NCBI GenBank assembly: GCA_047971485.1
Contig: JBKDZR010000043.1
Location: 1 to 64,000, forward strand
DNA from: JBKDZR01 sp047971485
GTDB taxonomy: Bacteria > Pseudomonadota > Alphaproteobacteria > Rhodobacterales > Rhodobacteraceae
Direction: 5' to 3'
Length of the DNA: 64,000 nucleotides
The translations under genes were made by a program, and so were the position numbers. A model generated the notes under the pieces. That model ran no database searches. It saw only the letters and a program-made list of their open reading frames with translations, and was not told the origin of the DNA. Below are positions 56,544 to 64,000 of the stretch, piece by piece. The first letter of the stretch is position 1; each line of letters starts with the position of its first letter.

Positions 56544-57707
56544 ATGCGAACACTGACGACGACCGAGGCGCTGGCCGAGTTCTGTGAAATGGCGCGGGCA
56601 CATTCCTATGTGACGCTGGACACCGAGTTTTTGCGCGAACGGACCTATTACTCGAAACTCTGCCTGATCCAGATGGCCTTTCCCGGCGGAGATGAGGACA
56701 GTGCCGTTCTGATTGATCCTCTGGCCGGGGACATGTCCTTGGCGCCGCTGTATGATCTGTTCCGCGACACATCGGTGGTCAAGGTGTTTCATGCGGCCCG
56801 GCAGGATCTGGAAATCTTCTGGTTTGATGGCCAGGTCTTTCCCCAACCACTGTTCGATACCCAGGTCGCGGCCATGGTCTGCGGGTTCGGCGAACAGGTT
56901 GGCTATGAAACCCTGGTCAAGAAACTGGTTGGGCAGCCGCTGGACAAGTCGTCACGCTTCACGGATTGGAGCCGCCGGCCCCTGTCCGAGGCGCAAAAGA
57001 CCTATGCCCTGGCCGATGTGACCCATTTGCGCCAGATTTATGAGACGCTGTCCGAAAGGATCGTGCAAACCGGGCGCCGCAAGTGGGTCGAAGAGGAAAT
57101 CGAGGTGCTGACCACACCCGAAACCTACGAAGTACACCCGGAAGAGGCCTGGCGCCGGGTCAAGACCCGTACGAATTCGGGCAAGTTTCTGGCACAAGTG
57201 CAGGCGCTGGCCGAATTCCGCGAACGCTATGCCCGCGAAAAGGATGTGCCGCGTAGCCGGGTGTTCAAGGATGATGCGCTGATTGAACTGGCCTCGACCC
57301 GTCCGGGCAGCCCAGCCGATCTATCCCGATCGCGCTTGTTGCTGCGCGAGGCCCGCAAGGGCGAGATCGCCGAGGGGATTCTTGCGGCTGTGGCCAAGGC
57401 TGCGGCAATGGCACCCGAAGACATGCCGCGCGCGGAGAAGAAACGAGACAATGTAAACATAAACAGTGCATTATCAGACCTTCTTCGTGTTCTTTTGAAG
57501 GCCAAGTCGGAAGCTGCCGGTGTTGCGCCGCGGTTGATTGCCAGTTCAGCCGATCTGGATCATCTGGCTGCTGGCGGGCGCGATGTGCCGGCCCTGCGCG
57601 GTTGGCGCCACGAGGTGTTCGGTGCAGATGCGCTGCGGCTGTGTGCCGGTGAAATCGGGCTGGGGGCCCGGGACGGCCGGGTCAACATTATCCCGCTTGT
57701 CGCCTGA
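56544..57707 (+). CDS. rnd: Ribonuclease D
   Basis: 387 aa 3'-5' exoribonuclease of the DEDD superfamily that trims tRNA and other stable RNA. Exo I carries Asp26 and Glu28 (TLDTEFLRERTYYSKLCLIQ), Exo II is HAARQDLEIFW, and Exo III has the LADVTHLRQIYETL segment. HRDC domains occupy the C-terminal half (LAEFRERYAREKDVPRSRVF). It follows purN after 90 bases. Confidence 0.96.
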   Translation: MRTLTTTEALAEFCEMARAHSYVTLDTEFLRERTYYSKLCLIQMAFPGGDEDSAVLIDPLAGDMSLAPLYDLFRDTSVVKVFHAARQDLEIFWFDGQVFPQPLFDTQVAAMVCGFGEQVGYETLVKKLVGQPLDKSSRFTDWSRRPLSEAQKTYALADVTHLRQIYETLSERIVQTGRRKWVEEEIEVLTTPETYEVHPEEAWRRVKTRTNSGKFLAQVQALAEFRERYAREKDVPRSRVFKDDALIELASTRPGSPADLSRSRLLLREARKGEIAEGILAAVAKAAAMAPEDMPRAEKKRDNVNINSALSDLLRVLLKAKSEAAGVAPRLIASSADLDHLAAGGRDVPALRGWRHEVFGADALRLCAGEIGLGARDGRVNIIPLVA

Positions 57708-57734
57708 TCCTAGCGGCGTTTCAGGGAGATCACA

Positions 57735-58379
57735 GTGACGAAACCGGTTTCGGAAAGTCGCCGTATAGATATCATTCGCGGCGCCATGGCGGCATTGCGC
57801 AAGCAGGGGCTGGCCTACCCGTCCTATGATGCGATCGCCGATGAGGCGAACATGTCGCGCCAGTTGATCCGCCACTACTTTCCAGATGCCGAGGCGCTGA
57901 TGGAAATGACCGGCCAGGCCCTTGCGATGGCCTATAAAGAGATCTTCGCCCAAGCCATTCTGGATACGGATGAAACGGAGCGTCTGCCGATGTTCCTGGA
58001 TTTCTACTTTGATTTTCTGTCCGAGAAGGGGCTGCCAAAGCCCGCCGACGATGCGGTGTATGATGCGTTGTTTGCCCTGGCCGCGCGGTCCGAAAAGGTC
58101 CGGGCGGAGCTGAAGGGGCAATACAGCCTTTTGCGCATGATCCTGGCCCATGAAATCCAGATCAGCACGCGCTTGCCCCAACGTGCCTGTGAAGATCTGG
58201 CCTTTCTGGTGGTCAGCCTTATGTATGGCCACTGGAAGATGGTGGCGACGCTTGGCTTTGACCGGGGGCTGAACCGTGTGTCACGCGATGCGGTGGATCG
58301 GCTGATCGCCTCTTACCGCGATCGTTATGAAGATCCGGATGAAGAGCCTGATGGACTGCCGCCCGAGGATGGGGCCTGA
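57735..58379 (+). CDS. TetR-family transcriptional regulator
   Basis: 214 aa. The N-terminal helix-turn-helix has YDAIADEANMSRQLIRHYF, typical of the TetR family. The ligand domain is not assignable, although DFLSEKGLPKP and the acidic C-terminus (DPDEEPDGLPPEDGA) stand out. It starts at GTG 57735 after AGGGAG, 27 bases behind rnd, and converges with a lipoprotein gene. Target and ligand unknown. Confidence 0.88.
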   Translation: MTKPVSESRRIDIIRGAMAALRKQGLAYPSYDAIADEANMSRQLIRHYFPDAEALMEMTGQALAMAYKEIFAQAILDTDETERLPMFLDFYFDFLSEKGLPKPADDAVYDALFALAARSEKVRAELKGQYSLLRMILAHEIQISTRLPQRACEDLAFLVVSLMYGHWKMVATLGFDRGLNRVSRDAVDRLIASYRDRYEDPDEEPDGLPPEDGA

Positions 58380-58445
58380 TCCTGAGGGTGCGGCCCACGG
58401 GGATTTACATGCATTTTGGCCGGCAATCCTTTGATAATGTATGTT

Positions 58446-58913
58446 TTATCGGCTGCGAGTCAGGCTGTTTCCGGCGCCTTCCACCGTGATCCGGCGGACA
58501 CCATCCAGACGGATGGTCGAGACGAAACTGGCCACCTCGATCTCGCGCGATCTGGCTGGCCCGCGCAGGGTGGGGGTCAGTGGATCGTTCAGGCGGAAGG
58601 CGAAGCGCATGGTTCGGGGATCTGTTCCGTCCACGGGTACAAGCGCGGCGTCCCAGTAGCCCTGAAACGGTGGCACCCCCACGGCGCGGATGATCACCCC
58701 GCCCGAGACCGGTTCAATGGTCAGCCGGGTGACCTGGGCGACCAGGGGGCGGGTATCTTCGGCGGCGGGGGCATAGCCGCCCTCGGGTTCCAGGGTGGCC
58801 GCCGGCGCGGCCTCGCCGAACCAGGTAAAGGGATTGACGCGGCTATCGGACAGGCCCGAACAGCCGGCAAGGGGCAGGGCGATCAGAAGCAGAAGTGCCG
58901 GAAACGGGATCAT
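58446..58913 (-). CDS. Lipoprotein of unknown function
   Basis: 155 aa. The signal ends in the lipobox LPLAGC, giving a lipidated Cys at residue 18. The mature part has a beta-rich pattern (RLTIEPVSGGVIIRAVGV, RTMRFAFRLND) and a Pro/Ala linker. I recognise no domain of known function. It converges with the TetR gene. Confidence 0.75.
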   Translation of the reverse strand: MIPFPALLLLIALPLAGCSGLSDSRVNPFTWFGEAAPAATLEPEGGYAPAAEDTRPLVAQVTRLTIEPVSGGVIIRAVGVPPFQGYWDAALVPVDGTDPRTMRFAFRLNDPLTPTLRGPARSREIEVASFVSTIRLDGVRRITVEGAGNSLTRSR

Positions 58914-59228
58914 GGGTGCGCTCAGGGCCTTGGTTGGGTCGTTGCAACCGGCTTATCCGATCCTGCCGGCGCAGGAAAGCGGTAGAGGGGCTGGATCTTT
59001 CGGGACCCAGGACCTAGAGGATATCGCGTCCATTCGCCGACACACGAGGCATTCAGACCTTTTAAGACCGCATGGTCGGGCACAAAACCGGCTCTCCTTT
59101 TGCGCGGGCAGGCGGGCCGCCTCTTGTCCGGACACGGCCCCCGGTTTTCGGAAAAACCCCGCAAGGGGGGGCAGGGCCCATCTGCGTACAGGGACGATGA
59201 AAACGCTGACGATAGGGAGTGCGGCGAC
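58914..59228. other. 315-base intergenic region between divergent genes
   Basis: Lies between the leftward lipoprotein gene and rightward sufE. No gene recognised. The right half holds a nested inverted repeat (59084-59148). The sufE ribosome-binding sequence ATAGGGAG ends the region. Confidence 0.5.
59084..59148. repeat. Nested inverted repeat upstream of sufE
   Basis: Outer arms AAAACCGG (59084-59091) and CCGGTTTT (59141-59148) enclose inner arms GGGCCG (59114-59119) and CGGCCC (59135-59140), with a central TGTCCGGACA palindrome. Either a structured leader RNA or a terminator-like element. Confidence 0.4.
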
Positions 59229-59648
59229 ATGGCAACCGAAGCCTTTGAAGACATAGCCGAAACCTTTGATTTTCTCGATGATTGGGAAGACCGTTATCGG
59301 CACGTGATCGAACTGGGCAAGGCGATGCCGCCCCTGGAGGATGCCTTTCGCGTCCCGGCGACCAAGGTCGATGGCTGTGCCAGTCAGGTGTGGATCCGGC
59401 CGGTGATTGACGGGGCGGGGCCGCAGGCGCGGTTCGATTTTCAGGGTGACAGCGATGCGATGATCGTGCGTGGACTGATCGCCGTTTTGCACGCGCTCTA
59501 TTCCGGTCTGTCGCTGGCCGAAGTGGCACAGGTGGATGCCCAGGCGGAACTGGCCCGTCTGGGATTGCATGATCACCTGTCGGCGCAGCGCTCGAACGGG
59601 GTGCGGGCGATGGTCGAGCGGATCCATACGGTGGCCGCCGCCGGCTGA
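59229..59648 (+). CDS. sufE: SufE-family sulfur acceptor protein
   Basis: 139 aa. SufE takes persulfide sulfur from the cysteine desulfurase SufS for Fe-S cluster assembly. The acceptor Cys50 is in KVDGCASQVW, and the C-terminal LGLHDHLSAQRSNGVRAMVERI matches the family. The ATG at 59229 follows GGGAG. No other suf gene is near. Confidence 0.95.
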   Translation: MATEAFEDIAETFDFLDDWEDRYRHVIELGKAMPPLEDAFRVPATKVDGCASQVWIRPVIDGAGPQARFDFQGDSDAMIVRGLIAVLHALYSGLSLAEVAQVDAQAELARLGLHDHLSAQRSNGVRAMVERIHTVAAAG

Positions 59649-59695
59649 TCGCCTGATGCGCGGGATTGGGGTATGCGGTGTCACGAGACAGGGCT

Positions 59696-59802
59696 AAAGC
59701 GTGTCGCGTTCAGTCGTATTCACACGACATGCTTCATGTCTTTGACACCGCCTGTGCAAGGGGCACAAAACCAGTGCCCAGTTTTGTGAACTATGCTCTA
59801 AC
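59696..59802. repeat. Dispersed intergenic repeat, copy B
   Basis: Better-preserved copy of the element at 5797-5900. First stem: AAGCGTGTCG (59697-59706) with CGACATGCTT (59725-59734), nine of ten pairs canonical plus one G-T. Second stem: CACAAAAC (59764-59771) with GTTTTGTG (59781-59788). The end ATGCTCTAA is shared with copy A. It lies between convergent sufE and the methyltransferase gene. Confidence 0.75.
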
Positions 59803-59905
59803 CCATTGATTGGGAAGGTGTGAGGTCGTCAAATCGGGGCCTGCTTTATGTTGATTGCACGCATTTCTTAACCGCAAAAGTCTACCGCCTTTTTCTCGAA
59901 ATGCT

Positions 59906-60898
59906 TCAGCGGTGGGGCTTGGCGGATTTGCCCGGATCGCCGTCGCTTGCCGAGGAAAACGCCCCCAGTTTGCGGGCGATATCATCCAGCGCGGGCCTTT
60001 TCCCAACCGCCCGCGTTTCCAGTGCGGCCCGCATGGCGCGCAGATGATTGGTGGTGGCCCCACAGCAGCCGCCAATGATCCGCGCCCCGCAGGCCCGTGC
60101 CAGCACAGCATAATCGGCCATCAGATCGGGGGTGCCGTCATAGTGGATGTGGCCATCCAGATATTTCGGAACCCCGGCATTGCCCTTGGCGATGATCGGC
60201 CGATCCGGCGCCTGGGCGGTCAGGCCCAGGATCGTGCGCAACAGATCCGAGGCCCCGACACCGCAATTTGCCCCGAAGGCCAGGGGCTGATTCGACAGCC
60301 GGGCGACCAGCGCGACCAGATCGCCCGGCGTCAGGCCCATCATTGTGCGGCCAGCGGTATCGAAGCTCATCGTCAGGGCCCAGGGCATGTCGGTTCTGGC
60401 GGCGGCCTCGGCGGCAGCCAGAACCTCTTCGCGGGCGGACAGGGTTTCCACCCACAGGATATCGGCGCCGCCGGCTTTCAAACCCTCGGCCTGTTCGTGA
60501 AAGATCTCGACGGCCTCGGCATGGGGCAGCGTGCCCATGGGCGCCATGATCTCGCCGGTTGGGCCCATGGATCCGGCGACGATGATCGGGCGTCCGGCGC
60601 TGTCGGCCACCTCGCGGCCCAGTTCGGCTGCGATGCGTGACAGGGAACCGGCGCGCCCGGACGCGCCGATCAGCCGCAGACGGGCGGCGTTGCTGCCGAA
60701 GCTGTTGGTCAGGAACAGATCGCTGCCGGCCTCGACCGCGCCCCGGTGGAGGGCACGGATCTTGTCGGGGGCGCTGTCGTTCCACAGTTCCGGGGGATCG
60801 CCCGAGGCCAGCCCCATGTTGAACAGGGTCGTGCCCGTGGCCCCATCGGCCAGGATCCAGTCGCGATCGGACAGCATGGTGGAAAGGGCATCGGTCAT
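59906..60898 (-). CDS. bmt: Homocysteine S-methyltransferase, betaine type
   Basis: 330 aa. Transfers a methyl group, probably from glycine betaine, to homocysteine to give methionine. The zinc ligands are the Cys in GANCGVGASD and the adjacent pair in GGCCGATTNHLRAM. The N-terminal DGATGTTLFNMGL is typical. The 330-residue, B12-independent form found in Rhodobacterales is annotated as betaine:homocysteine methyltransferase. It is preceded by DUF1476 36 bases upstream on the same strand. Confidence 0.85.
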   Translation of the reverse strand: MTDALSTMLSDRDWILADGATGTTLFNMGLASGDPPELWNDSAPDKIRALHRGAVEAGSDLFLTNSFGSNAARLRLIGASGRAGSLSRIAAELGREVADSAGRPIIVAGSMGPTGEIMAPMGTLPHAEAVEIFHEQAEGLKAGGADILWVETLSAREEVLAAAEAAARTDMPWALTMSFDTAGRTMMGLTPGDLVALVARLSNQPLAFGANCGVGASDLLRTILGLTAQAPDRPIIAKGNAGVPKYLDGHIHYDGTPDLMADYAVLARACGARIIGGCCGATTNHLRAMRAALETRAVGKRPALDDIARKLGAFSSASDGDPGKSAKPHR

Positions 60899-60934
60899 AA
60901 GCGGCTCTGTCCCCGGGGGCGATCGCGCCGGATG

Positions 60935-61249
60935 TCAGGATTCCTTGAGGATCTGACTGCGCGCCTCGGTCAGAAGCTCGGTCATCTTGGCGCGGATCGT
61001 GGCCTTGTCGGCCGCATTGCTCAGATCCCCTGCCACTTTGCGCAGGACATCGTCGTCGCCGGCTTCCTCGAAATCCGATTTGATGACCTCGCGGGCATAG
61101 CTGTTGGCATCCTCGCCGGTCTTGCCCAGCAATTCGGCCGCCCACAGCCCAAGCAGCTTGTTGCGCCGTGCCATGACCCGGAACTGCATTTCCTCATCAT
61201 GGGCGAACTTGTTCTCAAAGGCGGTTTCGCGGTCGTCGAATGTCGTCAT
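60935..61249 (-). CDS. DUF1476, ATP synthase zeta-subunit-like protein
   Basis: 104 aa, all helical. FDDRETAFENKFAHDEEMQF and the RRNKLLGLWAAELLG segment are typical of the alphaproteobacterial DUF1476/zeta family, whose Paracoccus member inhibits the F1-ATPase. The gene is divergent from purC across 164 bases, a common arrangement in this lineage. Confidence 0.93.
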   Translation of the reverse strand: MTTFDDRETAFENKFAHDEEMQFRVMARRNKLLGLWAAELLGKTGEDANSYAREVIKSDFEEAGDDDVLRKVAGDLSNAADKATIRAKMTELLTEARSQILKES

Positions 61250-61413
61250 TGCCAGATCTCCAGTGGCGAGGTTTCAGCAAAGGTTATGGGGATTGGAACG
61301 GGCAGCGGCAAGACCCGAGCAGTGCGCCGCTTGCGGCAGATCGGTCATTAGCCTATATCGCGCCTGATCAAGGGTGCGCAGTGACCGCGCCCCTCTAGGC
61401 ATTTGGAGATCCC

Positions 61414-62175
61414 ATGGCACGGCGCAAGAAGGTTTACGAGGGCAAGGCCAAGATTCTCTATGAAGGGCCGGAACCGGGCACTTTGGTTCAGTATTTCAAG
61501 GATGATGCGACCGCCTTCAACGCGCAGAAGCATGATGTGATCGATGGCAAGGGCGTGCTGAACAACCGCCTGTCCGAGTTCTTCATGGAAGGGCTGGAGA
61601 ATGTCGGCATCCCGACACATTTCATCCGCCGCCTGAACATGCGCGAGCAATTGATCCGGTCGGTCGAGATCATTCCGCTGGAGGTGATCGTACGAAACAC
61701 CGCCGCCGGATCTCTGTCCAAGCGGTTGGGCATTGCCGAGGGTACGCCGCTGCCGCGCCCGATCATCGAGTTCTGCTACAAGGATGACAAGCTGGGCGAT
61801 CCGCTTGTCACCGAGGAACATATCATCGCTTTCGGCTGGGCCACGCAGCAGGATCTCGATGACATGATCGCGCTGTCGCTGCGGGTGAACGATTTCCTGT
61901 CCGGGGTTTTTCTGGCTGTGGGGATCCGTCTGGTCGACTTCAAGATCGAGATCGGCCGCATCTGGGATGGCGAGTTCCAGCGCCTGGTGATCGCCGATGA
62001 GATCAGCCCCGACAGCTGCCGTCTGTGGGATGTGAAAAGCGGCAGCAAGCTGGACAAGGATGTGTTCCGCCAGGATCTGGGCAGTCTCGTCGATGCTTAT
62101 ACCGAGGTCGCGCGGCGCCTGGGGGTGTTGCCGAAAAACTCGGCCCAGGTCGTCAAACCGACGCTGATCAACTGA
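61414..62175 (+). CDS. purC: Phosphoribosylaminoimidazole-succinocarboxamide synthase
   Basis: 253 aa; ATP-dependent ligation of Asp to CAIR. The N-terminus RRKKVYEGKAKILYEGPEPG, the loop FKDDATAFNAQKHD, and RNTAAGSLSKRLG and LVDFKIEIGR segments are conserved. The ATG at 61414 follows GGAGAT. First gene of purC-purS-purQ. Confidence 0.98.
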   Translation: MARRKKVYEGKAKILYEGPEPGTLVQYFKDDATAFNAQKHDVIDGKGVLNNRLSEFFMEGLENVGIPTHFIRRLNMREQLIRSVEIIPLEVIVRNTAAGSLSKRLGIAEGTPLPRPIIEFCYKDDKLGDPLVTEEHIIAFGWATQQDLDDMIALSLRVNDFLSGVFLAVGIRLVDFKIEIGRIWDGEFQRLVIADEISPDSCRLWDVKSGSKLDKDVFRQDLGSLVDAYTEVARRLGVLPKNSAQVVKPTLIN

Positions 62176-62185
62176 GGATACGGGC

Positions 62186-62425
62186 ATGAAGGCAACGGTT
62201 TATGTGATGCTCAAGGACGGGGTTCTCGATCCTCAGGGTGAAGCGGTGCGCCACGCACTGGGTGTGCTGGGGTTCGATGGGGTTGGCGGTGTCCGTCAGG
62301 GCAAGGTGATCGAGATCGAGCTGGCCGATCAGGATCAGGCTGCCGCCCGGGCCCGGGTCTCGGAAATGTGTGAAAAGCTGTTGGCCAACACGGTGATCGA
62401 AAGCTACCGGGTGGAGATCGCCTGA
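62186..62425 (+). CDS. purS: FGAM synthase subunit PurS
   Basis: 79 aa. Small bridging subunit of the three-part phosphoribosylformylglycinamidine synthase. MKATVYVMLKDGVLDPQGEAV and the C-terminal LLANTVIESYRVEI match. It starts 10 bases after purC and its stop shares one base with the purQ start. Confidence 0.96.
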   Translation: MKATVYVMLKDGVLDPQGEAVRHALGVLGFDGVGGVRQGKVIEIELADQDQAAARARVSEMCEKLLANTVIESYRVEIA

Positions 62426-63096
62426 TGCGCGCTGCCGTCATCGTGTTCCCCGGATCGAATTGCGACCGGGATATGGCTGTCGCCTTCCGTCAGGCCGGTG
62501 GGGTGGATCCGGTGATGGTCTGGCACAAAGAAACCAGCCTGCCCGACGGGATCGACATCGTGGGCCTGCCGGGCGGGTTTTCCTATGGCGATTACCTGCG
62601 CTGCGGGGCGATCGCCGCCCGCTCGCCCATCTGCCGGGCAGTGGTGGAGTTCGCCGGGCGGGGCGGGCCGGTACTGGGGATTTGCAACGGCTTTCAGGTG
62701 CTGACCGAAACCGGCCTGCTGCCCGGGGCGCTGATGCGCAATGCGGGGCTGAAATTCGTTTGCCGGCCGGTGGGGCTGCGGGTTGGAACAACCGACAGCC
62801 TGTTTACCTCGGGCTATGGGGCCGGGGCCGAGATTACGGTTCCGGTGGCGCATCACGACGGCAATTATACCGCCGATGGCGCCACCCTGGACCGGCTGGA
62901 GGCAGAGGATCGGGTTGCCTTCCGCTATCTCGACAATCCTAACGGATCGGCGCGGGATATCGCGGGGATCTTGTCTGACAATCGCCGGGTGTTGGGCATG
63001 ATGCCCCATCCCGAACGCGCGGTTGATGTCCGGCATGGCGGGGGTGACGGAACGGCCCTGTTCGCGGCGCTAGCCGGGGCGCTGACGGCGGCCTGA
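62425..63096 (+). CDS. purQ: FGAM synthase glutaminase subunit PurQ
   Basis: 223 aa class I glutamine amidotransferase that feeds ammonia to PurL. The nucleophile is Cys87 in LGICNGFQVL; VAHHDGNY and the His/Glu in MMPHPERAVD complete the site. The glycine loop is GLPGGFSYGDYLRCGA. It overlaps the purS stop by one base. purL is not in the window. Confidence 0.97.
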   Translation: MRAAVIVFPGSNCDRDMAVAFRQAGGVDPVMVWHKETSLPDGIDIVGLPGGFSYGDYLRCGAIAARSPICRAVVEFAGRGGPVLGICNGFQVLTETGLLPGALMRNAGLKFVCRPVGLRVGTTDSLFTSGYGAGAEITVPVAHHDGNYTADGATLDRLEAEDRVAFRYLDNPNGSARDIAGILSDNRRVLGMMPHPERAVDVRHGGGDGTALFAALAGALTAA

Positions 63097-63163
63097 CGCC
63101 GACGCGGGGGCGTGGTGCCAAAGGCTGGTGGTTCGTGTCCGGCAGGACGGGTAGTCTGACGCC

Positions 63164-64000
63164 ATGAAACGCTTTCTCAGATCGGCCTTTCGGGTTTCGA
63201 CGGACCAGCATTGGCGGCTGCGGTTGTCCCTGGTCGCGCTGAGCCTTGGCGCGCTGGCCGTTCTGTGGATCACCAATGCCGTTCTGAGCGAACGCTATTC
63301 GACGGCAAACCGGGCCCAGTCCGAGCTGCGCCTGGCGCTGTTTTCCGGCGGCCTGATGAGCGAGCTGCGCCGGAATTCGATCGTGCCACAGCTTTTGTCG
63401 CGCGATCCAATCCTGATCAGTGCCTTGGCCGCTTCGGACTTTTCGCAGAGCAGCCAACGCCTTATCGAATATCGCGATGAAATCACCGTGGCCCAGCTGA
63501 TGCTGCTGGACGCATCGGGCCGGTCGGTGGCATCCAGTGACCGGGCGCTGCTGGGCGGCAATCACCGCACGGCGACCTATATGGTCGAGGCCCTGCGCTC
63601 CAACGCCACGGTCTTTTCCACTGTGGTCAACGAGGCCGGGCTGGCGCGGTTCTACTATTCGCGCAAGATCGAACAGGCGGGCACGTTGCTGGGGGTGATC
63701 GTGATCGAGGTTGACCTGCGCCGATTCGAGCGCAGCTGGGCCGGGATCACCGATGCGGTGATGGTGACAGACAGCACCAACCGGGTGTTGTTGACCACCG
63801 AACAGGGGTGGCGTGGCCGGACCGAGGAACAGATTTTCGCGCCCCGGCCCCCCGAAACCCTGGTCGAACGGATCCGGGACATGATCGCCACGTTGCGCAG
63901 TGCCGGCGATGTGACGTTGCAGGGCGAAGCGCTGATGCGCACCGAGGCGCGGATCCCGTTTCAGGGGTGGCGCATTGTCGGACTGTCCAGTTTTGCCTCG
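63164..64000 (+). CDS. Sensor histidine kinase, DctB-like, 3' end missing
   Basis: The first 279 residues, running off the window. One membrane helix (LSLVALSLGALAVLWITNAVL) leads into a periplasmic double-Cache-like region with SELRRNSIVPQLLSRDPILI and LLDASGRSVASSDRALLGG, as in C4-dicarboxylate sensors of the DctB type. The kinase domain is not yet reached, so the call rests on the sensor half. It starts 67 bases after purQ. Confidence 0.75.
   Translation, partial: MKRFLRSAFRVSTDQHWRLRLSLVALSLGALAVLWITNAVLSERYSTANRAQSELRLALFSGGLMSELRRNSIVPQLLSRDPILISALAASDFSQSSQRLIEYRDEITVAQLMLLDASGRSVASSDRALLGGNHRTATYMVEALRSNATVFSTVVNEAGLARFYYSRKIEQAGTLLGVIVIEVDLRRFERSWAGITDAVMVTDSTNRVLLTTEQGWRGRTEEQIFAPRPPETLVERIRDMIATLRSAGDVTLQGEALMRTEARIPFQGWRIVGLSSFAS

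Overview
The window is GC-rich chromosomal DNA from an alphaproteobacterium, most likely of the Rhodobacterales (Rhodobacteraceae/Paracoccaceae). Lineage markers are a bacterial NDUFA12-type complex I subunit, Usg, DUF1476 (ATP synthase zeta-like), DUF2312/GapR, DUF2155, three proteins with VPLPA-type C-terminal sorting signals, and the gene order clpX, RidA-like, NDUFA12, mlaD, DUF2155, aat. All functional calls come from reading the translated sequence; no database search was run.

Layout. 1-2.5 kb: a leftward operon of a small membrane protein, a secreted protein of unknown function and xerD (cut by the window edge), divergent from aroK-aroB (2.6-4.3 kb). 4.3-7 kb: ssb, a lytic transglycosylase, a dispersed palindromic repeat and an isolated DegT-type aminotransferase. 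7.3-11.3 kb: ilvN and ilvB, separated by a decayed BCCT transporter gene. ilvB is preceded by a promoter, a 15-residue leader peptide and mutually exclusive antiterminator and terminator hairpins, which together form an apparent transcription attenuator. 11.4-16 kb: gyrA, usg, dsbB, a DedA/YqaA protein and tRNA-Leu(CAA). 16.4-21.6 kb: a VPLPA-tailed secreted protein, a small membrane protein, a VPLPA-tailed alkaline phosphatase with a strong terminator, and an SLC13/RCK transporter.

21.8-37.3 kb is a compact glycogen operon: glgP, glgB, glgC, glgA, glgX, malQ, pgm, and a GH13-like gene (probable glucosylglycerol hydrolase) broken by two frameshifts. It covers synthesis from glucose-1-phosphate (Pgm, GlgC, GlgA, GlgB) and breakdown (GlgP, GlgX, MalQ). 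37.4-43.8 kb is housekeeping: clpP, clpX, RidA, NDUFA12, mlaD, DUF2155, then leftward accB, accC, aat. 44.5-47.1 kb holds an omega-aminotransferase, a third VPLPA protein and a lipoprotein.

47.4-53.2 kb is a rightward signalling cluster: a ScfR/RamB-like regulator, a single-domain response regulator, a two-helix membrane protein, a histidine kinase with a sodium:solute-symporter-like input domain, and a stand-alone FliM-like protein. 53.3-64 kb: small proteins, GapR, a CAU-anticodon tRNA, purM-purN, rnd, a TetR regulator, sufE, a second copy of the dispersed repeat, a betaine-type homocysteine methyltransferase, DUF1476, purC-purS-purQ, and the start of a DctB-like sensor kinase that runs off the end.

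The most notable observations are the ilvB attenuator, the transporter-like sensor cluster, the two disrupted genes (both plausibly osmolyte-related), and a XerD in which a catalytic histidine is replaced by glutamine.
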